Counted from the stretch's first letter, positions 48,651-57,948 are shown. The stretch: DNA of 64,000 bases from Shimia sediminis (GCF_003990645.1 NZ_RYZK01000003.1:352787-416786); one strand, 5' to 3'. Translations and numbers: made by a program. The notes: generated by a model from the sequence alone, not told the origin.

Positions 48651-49366
48651 GCAAACATCTCCGCCAATTCCGAAATGGCCGCATCAATGCGCGCGCCATC
48701 AGTGCCACGGATCACGATATTGGACCCGTAGGCCCCGTTCTTCTGGAAAGGATAAGAACCAATCGAGAGATCCGCATAGGTGTCAGCCAGGTCCGCAAGG
48801 GGACCGGCTATATCGCCTTCTCCCCGGTCGATGCGCAGGGACTGCGATAGCAGGGGTGCGCCGCCTGTCAGGGTTGGCAGGATCGTGGCCACCATGGCCT
48901 GAAAGACCGAAGGCACACCGGCCATCACATGCACATTGTCCACCGTGAAGCCGGGCGCGACCGAAACCGGGTTGTCGATCAACGCGGCACCGTCGGGAAT
49001 TCGTGCCATGCGCAGGCGGGCTTCATTCAAATCGCTCCCGGTGTTCTTGTAATGCGCGGCCAAAAGGTCACGGGCGTCATCGCGCACATCAATGTGGCGC
49101 TCAAAGGCGGCCGCGATGCAGTCGGCGGTAATGTCGTCGTGGGTCGGCCCGATGCCGCCGCTGGTGAACACGGTGTCATACCGATCTGACAAGGCTCTCA
49201 CGGCATCAATGATGTCCTGACGTTCGTCGCCAACGATGCGGACCTCAGCCAGGGTTATGCCCTGCTTTGTCAGCTCGCCGGCAAGGAAATGCATGTTGGC
49301 GTCACGTGTGCGCCCCGAAAGGATCTCGTCGCCAATCACCAGCATTGCAGCTGTGGGGTTTGCCAT
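48647..49366 (-). CDS. Competence/damage-inducible protein A (molybdopterin-binding domain)
   Basis: 239 residues consisting of the MoCF/MPT-binding fold: VIGDEILSGRTRDAN, then FTSGGIGPTHDDIT and AGVPSVFQAM. The CinA C-terminal nicotinamide-nucleotide amidase domain is absent, so this is a short CinA-N type protein. These stand-alone proteins may hydrolyse ADP-ribose-like or FAD-related nucleotides, but the activity is not settled. It overlaps the GNAT gene and is divergent from sfsA. Confidence 0.85.
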   Translation of the reverse strand: MANPTAAMLVIGDEILSGRTRDANMHFLAGELTKQGITLAEVRIVGDERQDIIDAVRALSDRYDTVFTSGGIGPTHDDITADCIAAAFERHIDVRDDARDLLAAHYKNTGSDLNEARLRMARIPDGAALIDNPVSVAPGFTVDNVHVMAGVPSVFQAMVATILPTLTGGAPLLSQSLRIDRGEGDIAGPLADLADTYADLSIGSYPFQKNGAYGSNIVIRGTDGARIDAAISELAEMFA

Positions 49367-49412
49367 TGTCGCTCTCCTTGTCAGATGTCCACGGCAGGTA
49401 TAGGGCTGGGAT

Positions 49413-50117
49413 ATGCGCTTTCAAACCCCTCTTTTGCCTGCCGTGCTACTGCGTCGCTACAAACGCTTCCTCGCCGATGCGCGACTTGAGGACGGGACCG
49501 AGATCACCGCCCATTGCGCCAACCCCGGCAGCATGATGGGTCTGAAAGAGCCGGGGATGCGAATCTGGCTTGAACCGAATGATGATCCCAGGAAAAAACT
49601 GAACTACGGCTGGCGGCTCGTGGACCATGAAAATGGTCACTTTACCGGGGTGGATACCTCGGTGCCCAACCGCGCCTTGCGGGCGGCCTTGATGGCGCAT
49701 CAGATCCCGGAACTGGCCGACTATCCCATGGTGCGCCCCGAGGTGAAATACGGACAGAACAGCCGCATTGACTTCCTGCTCACCGGGAATGGTCCTGATC
49801 TGTATCTCGAGGTGAAGTCCGTAACCCTTTCTCGTCAAGCGGGCGTGGCTGAGTTCCCCGACAGCGTGACAGCGCGCGGTGCCAAGCACCTGGCCGAGCT
49901 GCAGCAGATGAAGGCCGAAGGGCATCGCGCCATGATGCTGTATCTCGTACAGCGCACCGATGCCGAACATGTCACGCTGGCCGAAGACATCGACCCGACC
50001 TATGCCGCGGCCTTTGATGCGGCCCATGCGGCGGGTGTTGAAGTTCTGGCCTATGACTGCAAAATTTCACCGGAAGAGATCACCATCAACCAATCTTTGC
50101 CCTTCCTGCGCAGGTGA
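49413..50117 (+). CDS. sfsA: DNA/RNA nuclease SfsA
   Basis: 234 residues with the full SfsA pattern: RRYKRFLADARL, AHCANPGSMMGL, DTSVPNRAL, YGQNSRIDFLL, LYLEVKSVTLS (PD-(D/E)xK-like core), GAKHLAELQQM and YDCKISPEEITI. SfsA-family proteins have the restriction-endonuclease fold, though their physiological role is poorly defined. ATG 49413 lies 47 bases from the divergent CinA-like gene. Followed by the nitrilase-like gene after 51 bases on the same strand. Confidence 0.93.
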   Translation: MRFQTPLLPAVLLRRYKRFLADARLEDGTEITAHCANPGSMMGLKEPGMRIWLEPNDDPRKKLNYGWRLVDHENGHFTGVDTSVPNRALRAALMAHQIPELADYPMVRPEVKYGQNSRIDFLLTGNGPDLYLEVKSVTLSRQAGVAEFPDSVTARGAKHLAELQQMKAEGHRAMMLYLVQRTDAEHVTLAEDIDPTYAAAFDAAHAAGVEVLAYDCKISPEEITINQSLPFLRR

Positions 50118-50168
50118 CAGAACAGGACATTTGCGCCACCATCGCCGGACCATCCAGACGGAGCCACC

Positions 50169-51047
50169 ATGAAGATCGCAACCGCCGCTTATCCGCTCAG
50201 CTTTTTCGACAGCTGGGCCGCTTATGAAGACAAGATTTTTCAATGGGTCGATGACGCCGCAAGCCACGACGCCGACCTGCTGGTTTTTCCCGAATACGCG
50301 GCGATGGAACTGGCAACCCTGGCCGGGGACGCGGTTGCGCGCGATCTCGAGCAATCCTTGCACGCGGTTTCAGAGCGTATGGCGGATGCCAACGCCCTGC
50401 ACGCCCATCTGGCACGCGAATTTGGCGTGCATATTCTCAGCGGTTCGGCCCCGGTCTTTGACGGTGGAGAGCGACCTGTAAACCGTGCCCATTTGTTCAC
50501 ACCAGACGGCAAGAGCGACTTTCAGGACAAGCAGATCATGACCCGCTTCGAGCGCGATCCATGGAATGTTGCCTCTGGTGGCCCGCTCAAGATCTTTGAG
50601 ACCGCGCTGGGCAAAATTGGTGTTTTGATTTGCTATGACAGCGAGTTTCCGCTGCTGGGCCGCGCGTTGGCGGACTGTGACGTGATCCTGTCACCCTCGT
50701 GTACCGAGGCACTGTCAGGGTATTGGCGGGTGCGCATCGGCGCGATGGCGCGGGCCCTGGAAAACCAATGCGTGACCGCGATGGCCTCGTTGGTGGGAAC
50801 GGCGGATTGGTCCGAAGCCGTCGATGTGACCACCGGCATGGGTGCCCTCTTTGGTCCTCCGGATGTGGGCTTTCCGGATACTGGCGTCATCTCCGAAGGA
50901 AAAATGTGTGTCCCCGGCTGGACTTACGGGGACGTGGACCTGCCAGCGATCGCCAATGTTCGCGCAGACGGACGGGTGCTGAACAGGACACATTGGGATG
51001 AACAGATCCCGCGTCACCAAGAGGTCACATATTCCCCGCTCACCTAA
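50169..51047 (+). CDS. Carbon-nitrogen hydrolase (nitrilase superfamily)
   Basis: 292 residues. The catalytic Glu-Lys-Cys triad is present: Glu in FPEYAAMEL, Lys in [11 protein letters not shown], Cys in [12 protein letters not shown]. Such enzymes hydrolyse amides or carbamoyl groups; this subgroup is frequently found near infA in roseobacters. GGAGCC lies a few bases before the start. Substrate not assigned. Confidence 0.88.
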   Translation: MKIATAAYPLSFFDSWAAYEDKIFQWVDDAASHDADLLVFPEYAAMELATLAGDAVARDLEQSLHAVSERMADANALHAHLAREFGVHILSGSAPVFDGGERPVNRAHLFTPDGKSDFQDKQIMTRFERDPWNVASGGPLKIFETALGKIGVLICYDSEFPLLGRALADCDVILSPSCTEALSGYWRVRIGAMARALENQCVTAMASLVGTADWSEAVDVTTGMGALFGPPDVGFPDTGVISEGKMCVPGWTYGDVDLPAIANVRADGRVLNRTHWDEQIPRHQEVTYSPLT

Positions 51048-51127
51048 GAATCGCCCTTGAAAATCAGCGCGTTTCGGCCCATTTAAGGGCTGCCCGCGCT
51101 TGGCGGGTGTTTTGTGAAGGAGAAACC

Positions 51128-51346
51128 ATGGCCAAGGAAGAACTGCTCGAATTTCCCGGTGTCGTGAAGGAACTCCTGCCCAATGCGACGTTTCGGGTCG
51201 AGCTTGAGAACGGCCATGAGATTATCGCACATACGGCAGGTAAGATGCGCAAGAACCGCATCCGCGTTCTGGCAGGCGACAAAGTTCAGGTGGAAATGAC
51301 CCCCTATGATCTGACCAAGGGTCGGATCAACTATCGCTTCAAGTAA
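51128..51346 (+). CDS. infA: Translation initiation factor IF-1
   Basis: 72 residues, exactly the standard IF-1 length, starting [13 protein letters not shown] with an OB-fold ([43 protein letters not shown]). IF-1 sits in the A site of the 30S subunit during initiation. AAGGAG lies before ATG 51128; the frame opens at 51107 but has no ribosome site. First gene of an infA-maf-RNase G-yacG set that leads to tRNA-Phe. Confidence 0.97.
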   Translation: MAKEELLEFPGVVKELLPNATFRVELENGHEIIAHTAGKMRKNRIRVLAGDKVQVEMTPYDLTKGRINYRFK

Positions 51347-51390
51347 GCGTTGTAGCCCCTCGTGGCGCGGCATCAGACAGGACCGATGGC

Positions 51391-51969
51391 ATGAAACTGA
51401 TCCTCGGATCCGGCAGCCCGCGCCGCAAGGAACTGCTTTTGCAGATCGGCGTTGTCGCCGATGACATCCGCCCCCCCGACATCGACGAAGATCCCCTGAA
51501 AGGGGAGCTGCCGCGCCCCTATTGCGCGCGCATTGCGCACGAAAAAGCGCTGGCCGTGCGGGCCGGGCCTGATGACGTCATTCTTTGTGCCGACACAACG
51601 GTGGCCTTGGGCCGCCGCATCATGGGCAAGCCCGCCGATGCTGGTGAGGCGGCAGAATTCCTTGTCGCGCTGGGCGGGCGCCGCCATCAGGTCATCACCT
51701 CGGTTGCGGTGCGTCGCGGAGAGACCCTGTGGGAACGCACGGTGGTCAGCGCCGTGAAAATGAAACGCCTCTCGGATGACGAATTGAACGCCTACCTCGC
51801 CTCGAACGACTGGCAAGGCAAGGCGGGCGGCTATGCTATTCAGGGTCCCGCCGCGGCCTTTATCCCTTGGATCAGCGGCTCGTATTCTGCAATCATGGGC
51901 CTGCCCGTTGCGGAAACCGCCAACCTGCTATTGGCCGCCGGATACCCCCTTTACAAGGAAAAGACATGA
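51391..51969 (+). CDS. maf: Maf family nucleotide pyrophosphatase
   Basis: 192 residues. Maf signatures: [13 protein letters not shown] at the N-terminus, CADTTVALG (catalytic Asp), [16 protein letters not shown] near the end. It hydrolyses non-canonical or canonical nucleoside triphosphates (dTTP/UTP subfamily is possible) and can affect septum formation. It overlaps the RNase gene by ATGA. Confidence 0.93.
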   Translation: MKLILGSGSPRRKELLLQIGVVADDIRPPDIDEDPLKGELPRPYCARIAHEKALAVRAGPDDVILCADTTVALGRRIMGKPADAGEAAEFLVALGGRRHQVITSVAVRRGETLWERTVVSAVKMKRLSDDELNAYLASNDWQGKAGGYAIQGPAAAFIPWISGSYSAIMGLPVAETANLLLAAGYPLYKEKT

Positions 51970-52991
51970 AAGGTCGCCAGATCATCCTCGACCACCTGAA
52001 TGGCCGCGAAGCCGCAGCACTTTTGGTGGATGGCAAACTGTCCGATCTGTTGATCAGCGCAGATGCCCCGAGACCGGGCACGATCTATCGTGCGATTGCC
52101 GACCGCCCTGTGAAAGGGCAGGGTGGGATGTTCCTGAAAACACCCGATGGCCCGGCCTTTCTGCGCCAGGTCAAAGGTCTTTCGCCGGGGCAGGCCATTC
52201 TGGTCCAGGTGACGGGCTATGCCGAAGACGGCAAGGCCATCCCGGTGACGCAAAAAGTTCTGTTCAAGAGCCGCTACGCCATCGCCACCCCTGATGCCCC
52301 TGGCCGCAATATCAGCCGTTCGATCCGTGATGATGACATCCGCGATATGCTGTTGGGCATCGTGCATGAGGTGATGGACGATGATGACCCCATAGGCCTG
52401 ATCCTGCGATCCTCCTGTGCCGAGGGCGAAGCCGGAGAGATTGCCGAGGACGTTCACGAGATGCTGACGCTGGCGCGCAGCGTGATTGCTGATGCAGAAG
52501 GCCCTGCCGAAAAGCTCATCGAGGGAGATGCCCCCCACGTCGAAGCCTGGCGCGAATGGATTGATCCGGCCGAGGTTGTCACCGTTGAGGGTGGCTTTGA
52601 AACCCACGGTGTCTTGGATGCGCTGGAGGACCTGCGCGGTATTTCGGTTCCCCTTGGGGGCGGTGCTTCGCTGTTTGTGGAACCCACGCGCGCCCTGGTG
52701 GCGGTCGATGTGAACACCGGGCGGGATACCTCGCCTGCAGCGGGTCTCAAGGCCAATATGGCTGCAGCAAAAGAGTTGCCGAGACAGTTGCGCCTACGTG
52801 GCCTGGGCGGGCAGGTCACGATCGATGTGGCCCCCATGCCGAAAAAGGACCGCCGCGCTTTCGAAAGCACCCTGCGTACGGCGTTTCGTGCCGACACGAT
52901 TGATACGACACTGGTTGGCTGGACGCCGTTGGGGCACTACGAGCTGCAACGCAAACGCGCGCGCTTGGCACTCTGCGAGTTGCTGAAATGA
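51966..52991 (+). CDS. Ribonuclease E/G family protein
   Basis: 341 residues, much shorter than RNase E (no C-terminal scaffold) and shorter than typical RNase G. The S1-type RNA-binding region is at about residues 25-95 ([22 protein letters not shown]). The catalytic core has [21 protein letters not shown] with the conserved Asp and Asn, and [13 protein letters not shown]. The start overlaps maf (ATGA), and its stop overlaps yacG (ATGA). This short form is typical of the maf-yacG locus in Rhodobacteraceae and likely acts in RNA maturation. The full-length RNase E gene would lie elsewhere. Confidence 0.88.
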   Translation: MKGRQIILDHLNGREAAALLVDGKLSDLLISADAPRPGTIYRAIADRPVKGQGGMFLKTPDGPAFLRQVKGLSPGQAILVQVTGYAEDGKAIPVTQKVLFKSRYAIATPDAPGRNISRSIRDDDIRDMLLGIVHEVMDDDDPIGLILRSSCAEGEAGEIAEDVHEMLTLARSVIADAEGPAEKLIEGDAPHVEAWREWIDPAEVVTVEGGFETHGVLDALEDLRGISVPLGGGASLFVEPTRALVAVDVNTGRDTSPAAGLKANMAAAKELPRQLRLRGLGGQVTIDVAPMPKKDRRAFESTLRTAFRADTIDTTLVGWTPLGHYELQRKRARLALCELLK

Positions 52992-53170
52992 GCTGCCCGA
53001 TCTGCAAGAAAGACACCGAGCCCCGGTATCGCCCCTTCTGCTCCAAACGCTGCGCAGACGTCGATTTGGGTAAATGGCTGGGCGGCGATTACAGCTTTGC
53101 AGCGCAGGATCCAGAGGATCAGCAAGAGGCCCTGGAAGAGATCGACAAACTTTCCTCGCAGCTGCACTGA
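52988..53170 (+). CDS. yacG: DNA gyrase inhibitor YacG
   Basis: 60 residues with four zinc cysteines in MSCPICKK and FCSKRC, and [13 protein letters not shown] in the middle. YacG binds GyrB in E. coli and inhibits gyrase. It is coupled to the RNase gene by ATGA. The C-terminal tail is acidic ([13 protein letters not shown]). It is the last gene before tRNA-Phe. Confidence 0.92.
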   Translation: MSCPICKKDTEPRYRPFCSKRCADVDLGKWLGGDYSFAAQDPEDQQEALEEIDKLSSQLH

Positions 53171-53248
53171 TTTTTTGCGAAAACCCTCTGGACAGCCTCC
53201 CACAGCTGACATAGAACGCCGCAACCCGAACGCAAGACGTTCACCCGT

Positions 53249-53323
53249 GCCCGGGTAGCTCAGGGGTAGAGCAGTGGATTGAAAATCCTCGTGTCGGTGG
53301 TTCGATTCCGCCCCCGGGCACCA
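53249..53323 (+). tRNA. tRNA-Phe (GAA)
   Basis: A 75-base cloverleaf with CCA encoded. GCCCGGG pairs with CCCGGGC in the acceptor stem, GCTC/GAGC in the D stem, GGATT-GAA-AATCC as anticodon arm with anticodon GAA, and GTTCGATTC in the T arm. It is the integration site of the element that begins here: its 3' half from 53276 is repeated at 63215-63265. Confidence 0.96.
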
Positions 53324-53326
53324 TTT
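53276..53326 (+). repeat. attL: 51-bp direct repeat within tRNA-Phe 3' half
   Basis: From GGATTGAAAATCC to GGGCACCATTT, identical over all 51 bases to 63215-63265. It includes the anticodon arm, T arm and CCA end, so the element preserves a functional tRNA when integrated. The base before (T versus C) and after (A versus G) differ between the copies, fixing the limits. The distance between the copies is 9,939 bp. Confidence 0.95.
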
Positions 53327-53349
53327 AAGCTCTTGATAACGCTCACTTT

Positions 53350-54456
53350 TCATTCGCGTGTCTTTCTCGGTTTGACAGTTTCCTTGAAGGGTTTGACAAC
53401 TTTCGATCTGCGTTCGTTCTCTTTTTCCAGCGTTTCCATCGTGATCCGGTTGCGGTCAGCAAGGTTGGCGGACCGGGAATAGTGGCGGGCCATTGAAGGC
53501 GTCTTCTGCCCCAGTAAGTCTGCGATCTGGCGCTCATCAAGCCCTGCTTCGCGAAGCGTCGTAGCCACAGTATGCCGTAGCCCTTTCAGGGTTAGGCCGG
53601 GCTGAACAACATCCTTGCATTCCAATTTCTTCTTGAAGCGGTACCAAACGGTCGAAAACCCGTTGTAGGTCCAGGGCTTCCCAGTGGACGTGGCAAGGAT
53701 CGTCACCGCGTGGTGGACCGGTGCTGCGTCCAGAGCCGCTTGCAGCCTCGCGCCGATGGGGATTGCTACCTCTTCACCGGTCTTTCCGCGAACGCCCCAA
53801 ATCGTGTTTCCGTCGATTTGGCGGCGGGTCAGTTTGAGCGCGTCCGAGGGATCAAGGCCGGTGTTCATGATCAAGGCGACCGCAACCCGCACATGCGGCT
53901 GAGCGCTCTCTAGTACAATCTTCTGTTCCTCGATCGTCCATGGGCGGTTAGCATAGGGCAAATCTTTCGGACGCGGTTTAGGGATGACGCCTTTGGCGTA
54001 GTCCTGATCGATCAACCCCTTTGGGATCGCGTAGCGAAACACTTGGCTCAAGAAGGTGCGAACCATGTTGGCTCGGCGCCAACCGATTTTTTCCGCTGCC
54101 TTGTCGTGCATGCCTGCCACAAGCGGAGTATTGATCGACGCAACTGGGGTATCGCGAATTGGGTGCAGGAAGTCAGCACACTTGCGATAATCGCGCTTAG
54201 TGGCGTCCGCCAGATTGGCGAAGTGTTCGGTTTGGAAATAGCTTTGGGTCAAACCGCCAAGGGTTCCAGGCTTGGGAGCTTTAGCCTTCATCGCTTCGGC
54301 AAGTGCTGTGATTTTGGCGCATTCTGCGAAAAACTCAGCGCTCCCAAGCGGCGCCTTCTCCAAATCCACCTTGTGGTTTGTGGCCCGATGATAGCAGCGC
54401 GGCTTTCCGTGCCGGTCGTTAAAAATCTTAAAGCCCTTTACCCTGATCCGCGTCAT
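53350..54456 (-). CDS. Tyrosine-type integrase
   Basis: 368 residues from ATG 54456 (a GTG at 54459 is an alternative). N-terminal SAM-like core-binding domain at about 64-170 (GLTQSYFQTEHF), catalytic domain at about 174-345. Conserved pieces: R294-H295 in LKGLRHTVATTL, LGQKTP, and the tyrosine Y326 in ARHYSRS. The usual box I arginine (TGLR) is replaced by Asp202 (TGLDPSDALKL), and the usual HxxR histidine is Lys (K291). The gene lies right next to attL, reading toward it, as expected for tRNA-integrating islands. Its start overlaps the AlpA-like stop. Confidence 0.9.
   Translation of the reverse strand: MTRIRVKGFKIFNDRHGKPRCYHRATNHKVDLEKAPLGSAEFFAECAKITALAEAMKAKAPKPGTLGGLTQSYFQTEHFANLADATKRDYRKCADFLHPIRDTPVASINTPLVAGMHDKAAEKIGWRRANMVRTFLSQVFRYAIPKGLIDQDYAKGVIPKPRPKDLPYANRPWTIEEQKIVLESAQPHVRVAVALIMNTGLDPSDALKLTRRQIDGNTIWGVRGKTGEEVAIPIGARLQAALDAAPVHHAVTILATSTGKPWTYNGFSTVWYRFKKKLECKDVVQPGLTLKGLRHTVATTLREAGLDERQIADLLGQKTPSMARHYSRSANLADRNRITMETLEKENERRSKVVKPFKETVKPRKTRE
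53369..53397 (+). promoter_or_regulatory. Candidate integrase arm sites, left
   Basis: GGTTTGAC occurs at 53369-53376 and 53390-53397, 21 bases apart. The same octamer occurs twice at the right end (63123 and 63164), always in the same orientation. The left copies overlap the last integrase codons (Val-Lys-Pro twice), so chance is possible there, but the match with the non-coding right end supports arm-type Int binding sites. Confidence 0.55.
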
Positions 54457-54692
54457 CACAGCTTACCGAGAATGGCGTCGTGTGTTGCCATTTCGGTCCC
54501 CTCCTTCATGGAATCGATCCACTTATCCAAGTCGCGTTTGTCCCAGAGGATCGTGCCTGGGCGCATTTCGATTGGCTGGACCGGGCAAGCGGTTTTGAAA
54601 TGCTTGACAGGTAATCCCGAATAGTCAGCGGCCTCCGACTGCTTCAGCATACGTTTTTCGACAACGCTAATGTTGAGGTTTGCACTACCCAT
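54456..54692 (-). CDS. AlpA-like helix-turn-helix regulator
   Basis: 78 residues from ATG 54692 (alternatively 82 from 54704). Helix-turn-helix of the AlpA/excisionase type: LKQSEAADYSGLPVKHFKTACPVQPI, then the DKRDLDKWIDSM segment typical of this family. AlpA-type proteins activate PICI and P4-like genes or assist excision. It overlaps the portal gene upstream and the integrase downstream. Its tail (GTEMATHDAILGKL) is short. Confidence 0.78.
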   Translation of the reverse strand: MGSANLNISVVEKRMLKQSEAADYSGLPVKHFKTACPVQPIEMRPGTILWDKRDLDKWIDSMKEGTEMATHDAILGKL

Positions 54693-55899
54693 CACCGCCC
54701 CCATCCCGTTCGCCCAGCTCGGTCATGTTGAGCGGTGACAGGTATTCGTCACCGTCCTCAATGTCGCGCAGGTTTTCCCAGCTCCGAATTTCGTTCGGGC
54801 TGAGCCACCCCCATTCACGCCCGATGCGGTAAGCTTCGTACCGGGCCTTCAGATCGCCGCGAAGCAACCCAGCAAGATCATGTTCGACAAAGTACCTTTT
54901 GCGCCCCTCAGCGGTCAGCAGCGCGGCGTTCATGGCCTGTTCAATGCGACGGGCCATAGGGGCAAGGCACCGAACGACAAGTGCCCGGCTTTCGCCGTCA
55001 ACGTTGCTATACGTGGCATTGTCGGTAATCCCCACCACCGTCGGCGGGACACTGAACGTGCGGGCCACGTCCATGTTGCTGAGCTTGCGGCTTTCCAGAA
55101 ACTCCGCGTCCTTGGAGGACAGTGACAGGCTTTTCCAGTCCACGCCGCCGTCCAGCACCAGGATGCCCGATGTGCTGATGTCGCCCTCTACGCGGGTGCG
55201 CAGCTTGTCCAAGGCATCGGTCTTCTTGTCGCCGCCGATGGATTGCGGGAACACAAGTGCACCTTCGGGACGAAAGGCCTTCTGGGCTTGCTTGGTGGCC
55301 TGCTCTTGCTGCGTCAGGGCCATCGCATAGGTCTCGCGCGAAAGCTGGATCGGAGAAACGCCCATGACGCCATCCGGGCCAAGGCGGTAGCGCAGGTGCA
55401 GAATCTCTTCCTGAAGGTAGACCTTGGAATTTCCCCTGGGTTCAGCAACGCGATAGCGCAAGCGCCCGCTTTCCAGTTTTTCTACAGTGACCATACCGGG
55501 CGGCAACGGATGCAGTGCCACAACTTGACCGCGCCCGTTCATCTCGATCCGGGCGTAGGCGTTGCCGGAAGTCAGCAGCGACACAATCAGGTATTCGCGG
55601 GCTTCGAATGCCGTTTGCTGGTCATTGAAGCGATCGTGCAGAACACCAAAGAGCGGGTGGCTTGAGGCGCGGTCGCGACCGCCGTTCTCGCCATAGGTAT
55701 GGACGTTCAATGGCAGTGTTGCGAGGTTCTGGCTAATGACGGAAATACAGGCCTGCGCGACGGCCAGACCAGACGCGCGATTGGCATCGACAAAACCGGT
55801 TGCGGTGCTGCGCTGCCCCAGAAACTCCGCAAGCGACGGGTCGGACGTGGCAACGGTTTCGCGCCTCTCACGGCCAAGGATTCGGGAAAGCAAGCTCAT
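54685..55899 (-). CDS. Phage portal protein, HK97 family
   Basis: 404 residues, normal size for HK97-type portals. Motifs: AVAQACISVISQNLATLPLNVH, then HPLFGVLHDRFNDQQTAFEAREYL and LTSGNAYARIEMNGRG, VALHPLPPGMVTV, and SNMDVARTFSVPPTVVGI near residue 275. A dodecameric ring of portal protein forms the vertex through which DNA enters the capsid. It overlaps the protease gene (ATGA) and the AlpA-like gene, so head formation and int are on one transcript. The C-terminus (ELGERDGGGDG) is normal. Confidence 0.92.
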   Translation of the reverse strand: MSLLSRILGRERRETVATSDPSLAEFLGQRSTATGFVDANRASGLAVAQACISVISQNLATLPLNVHTYGENGGRDRASSHPLFGVLHDRFNDQQTAFEAREYLIVSLLTSGNAYARIEMNGRGQVVALHPLPPGMVTVEKLESGRLRYRVAEPRGNSKVYLQEEILHLRYRLGPDGVMGVSPIQLSRETYAMALTQQEQATKQAQKAFRPEGALVFPQSIGGDKKTDALDKLRTRVEGDISTSGILVLDGGVDWKSLSLSSKDAEFLESRKLSNMDVARTFSVPPTVVGITDNATYSNVDGESRALVVRCLAPMARRIEQAMNAALLTAEGRKRYFVEHDLAGLLRGDLKARYEAYRIGREWGWLSPNEIRSWENLRDIEDGDEYLSPLNMTELGERDGGGDG

Positions 55900-56429
55900 A
55901 CTAAAAGCTCCATGATTTGCAGGCTGCGAGCGGCATGTTCGCGCGCGGGAAAGTTTCCGCCCTTCGCCCTGGCGTTAATCACCGTTCCGTCATAGGCAGG
56001 AAAAGCCGCAACTACGCTGATCTCGAACAGATCAACCGCGCGCAATTCGCGCAGGTTGCCCTCTACGCTTTCGTCGCGCGCGGTGAAGCCGAAAGACATG
56101 CCGCCCAGATCCCCACGCTCAGCCAAAGCCAACACATCGCGTCCCGCTTGGGTGTCAGGCACGTCCAGATCGAACGCCAAGCCGTTGGTGTCTTCCACCA
56201 AGCGCAATGTGCCGGAACGGGTGCGCGCCAGCACCCGCGCCGGATCATGGTCGACCAGGGCAAGAATGTCGGCGCGCTCCTCCAAGGTGGCTTTGAACGC
56301 GCCGGGGGCGATGGTCTCAACCAAACCGCCACCAATGCGCGCCTCAGTCCCGAACAGAGCCGCATAGCCTTCCAGACGGCGCCCTTTGGCGCGCAGCTCC
56401 ATCGTCTGGAAACGTTTTTCGATGGTCAT
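55896..56429 (-). CDS. Prohead protease, HK97 family (U35)
   Basis: 177 residues. Visible motifs: YAALFGTEARIGGGLVETIAPGAF, DHDPARVLARTRSGTLRL (catalytic His), GDLGGMSFGFTARDE (catalytic Ser). The protease cleaves the delta domain of the capsid protein during maturation. The gene overlaps those of the connector and the portal by ATGA. The full-length domain suggests activity. Confidence 0.92.
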   Translation of the reverse strand: MTIEKRFQTMELRAKGRRLEGYAALFGTEARIGGGLVETIAPGAFKATLEERADILALVDHDPARVLARTRSGTLRLVEDTNGLAFDLDVPDTQAGRDVLALAERGDLGGMSFGFTARDESVEGNLRELRAVDLFEISVVAAFPAYDGTVINARAKGGNFPAREHAARSLQIMELLV

Positions 56430-56710
56430 AGGCTTACCTCCCGGTACGGAGCGATGAGACGCGTCACACCCAGCGGCGTGACATACATCGGGCGGTCATA
56501 GGCAACCGCCTCCTTATTCTCAAAAAAGTGGGCCACCAAAAGCAGCACGGCCTGTTTGAGCGCCGGAGGAAGCGGATCAGCGTCCATATCAATGTCGATG
56601 GACTTGAGATGATCGACGGCGGCATCAAGCGCGATTTGGATTTCGCCGTCAAAGTCCGTTTGTTCTGGCATTACTCGGCAATGGATCTTGGCTTCCTCCA
56701 GCGTTACCAT
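56426..56710 (-). CDS. Head-tail connector, gp6-like
   Basis: 94 residues, starting VTLEEAKIHCRV and with IQIALDAAVDHLKSI and APYREVSL. This is the pattern of HK97 gp6-like head-tail connectors, which assemble a ring below the portal. It is the only connector-like gene in the element; no gp7-like adaptor or stopper is seen, so attachment to a tail must involve helper proteins or unrecognised ones. The TGATG overlap couples it to the capsid gene. Confidence 0.85.
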   Translation of the reverse strand: MVTLEEAKIHCRVMPEQTDFDGEIQIALDAAVDHLKSIDIDMDADPLPPALKQAVLLLVAHFFENKEAVAYDRPMYVTPLGVTRLIAPYREVSL

Positions 56711-57948
56711 CAGTCGATCTCCGCGTAGCGGAAACCCTCGGGATGGCGAACCACCACGTCAGCATCGAGGAAGGCATGCAGGAGCGCGCCGCCCTTACTC
56801 GCGACGTCCGAGTGGTAGGGGTTCACCAGAAGGTCAACGCCGGACCAATAGCCAATGTAGAGGCTGGCCCACTCACCATAGATCAGCGCATTCTTGTCGC
56901 TGCCGGTGCCAATGTCAGTCGGGACCTGGGTAGAGCTTTCAACGCGTTCCCCATGGAACAGTTCGGCCAGTGGGATCAAGCGGCCATCGGCATCCTTGGT
57001 CTTGCGGGCGGTGTTCATGACGCCCGGGTTGGTCAAGAAACCCGTGGTACCCGTCACGTCATCGGTTTGCAGGGCTGCGATCAGGTCTGCCGTAATGTCG
57101 GAGCTGAAGGCACCGCCAGTCACAGTCTGAACGTCCGCGTCCTCAAGAATGCCGGTGGGTTCGTTGGCACCGCCACCTTTGAGGCCTGCGCTATCCAGCG
57201 CCTGCGCCAGCAAGTAGGCCAGGTCGGCGCGCAGGATGGGTTCAAGCGCTTGATTGGCCTGCAACAGCATCCGGCGGGACAGTTCATATTCTGCCGAAAC
57301 CGTCTTCGGCCCCATGGCCTTCTTTTCAAACGAGGCATCGGAACGGTTCGAGTCGCCATGCTCAGCAACCCAACCGGCGGAACCCGAACCTACAAGGCGC
57401 GGCAACTCCATGTTGCCGCTCAGGCCACGCAACACGGTTGCCCCCATAGCTTCCACCTTCAGCGCCGCGCGGCGCCGGTCGGTCATTGCGGCCAGATCCG
57501 TGGCCACCAAGTTTCCAGCGGTGCCGCCGGTGGTCAGGGCGCGGGATTCACCGCCAAGGATGACGTCCGTGGGTACCATAACGCCGCGCACTTCGGCCCG
57601 GTCGCGGCCCAGCTCCTGGTGCCACTCAGCCTCAAGGCCGGTCAGGGTGCCGGTGCGGCTTTCCGTCAGCGCTTTGGAAAGCGAGTAGCGCTCCAAAGAA
57701 CGGCGCTCAGTCCCGTTGCCGTGGACCGTTTCCCCGCGGGCTTCGAGACGCTCGAACTCAGCGAGTTTTTCTGCGTCGCTCAGGCGCGCGTTCAGGCCAC
57801 GCACTTCGCCTTCCAGGGTGTCGAAGCGCTTGCGCTCTTCGCCCGACAAGTCGCGGTTTTCCTCTGCGGCTTTGTCATTGAGTTGGCGCATCTCGGCAAT
57901 CTTGCCTGCGCGTTGCTCTTTGAGGTCATTCAAATTATCAAGGGGCAT
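56710..57948 (-). CDS. Major capsid protein, HK97 fold
   Basis: 412 residues, standard size. Residues 1 to about 75 form a charged coiled-coil delta (scaffolding) domain (LNDLKEQRAGKIAEMRQLNDKAAEE). The mature shell protein follows: GGTAGNLVATDLA, SGNMELPRLVGSGSAGWVAEHGD, and RRMLLQANQALEPILRADLA, ending WSGVDLLVNPYHSD. GGAGGG sits four bases before ATG on the minus strand. It is transcriptionally first in a chain with connector, protease, portal, AlpA and int. Confidence 0.93.
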   Translation of the reverse strand: MPLDNLNDLKEQRAGKIAEMRQLNDKAAEENRDLSGEERKRFDTLEGEVRGLNARLSDAEKLAEFERLEARGETVHGNGTERRSLERYSLSKALTESRTGTLTGLEAEWHQELGRDRAEVRGVMVPTDVILGGESRALTTGGTAGNLVATDLAAMTDRRRAALKVEAMGATVLRGLSGNMELPRLVGSGSAGWVAEHGDSNRSDASFEKKAMGPKTVSAEYELSRRMLLQANQALEPILRADLAYLLAQALDSAGLKGGGANEPTGILEDADVQTVTGGAFSSDITADLIAALQTDDVTGTTGFLTNPGVMNTARKTKDADGRLIPLAELFHGERVESSTQVPTDIGTGSDKNALIYGEWASLYIGYWSGVDLLVNPYHSDVASKGGALLHAFLDADVVVRHPEGFRYAEID

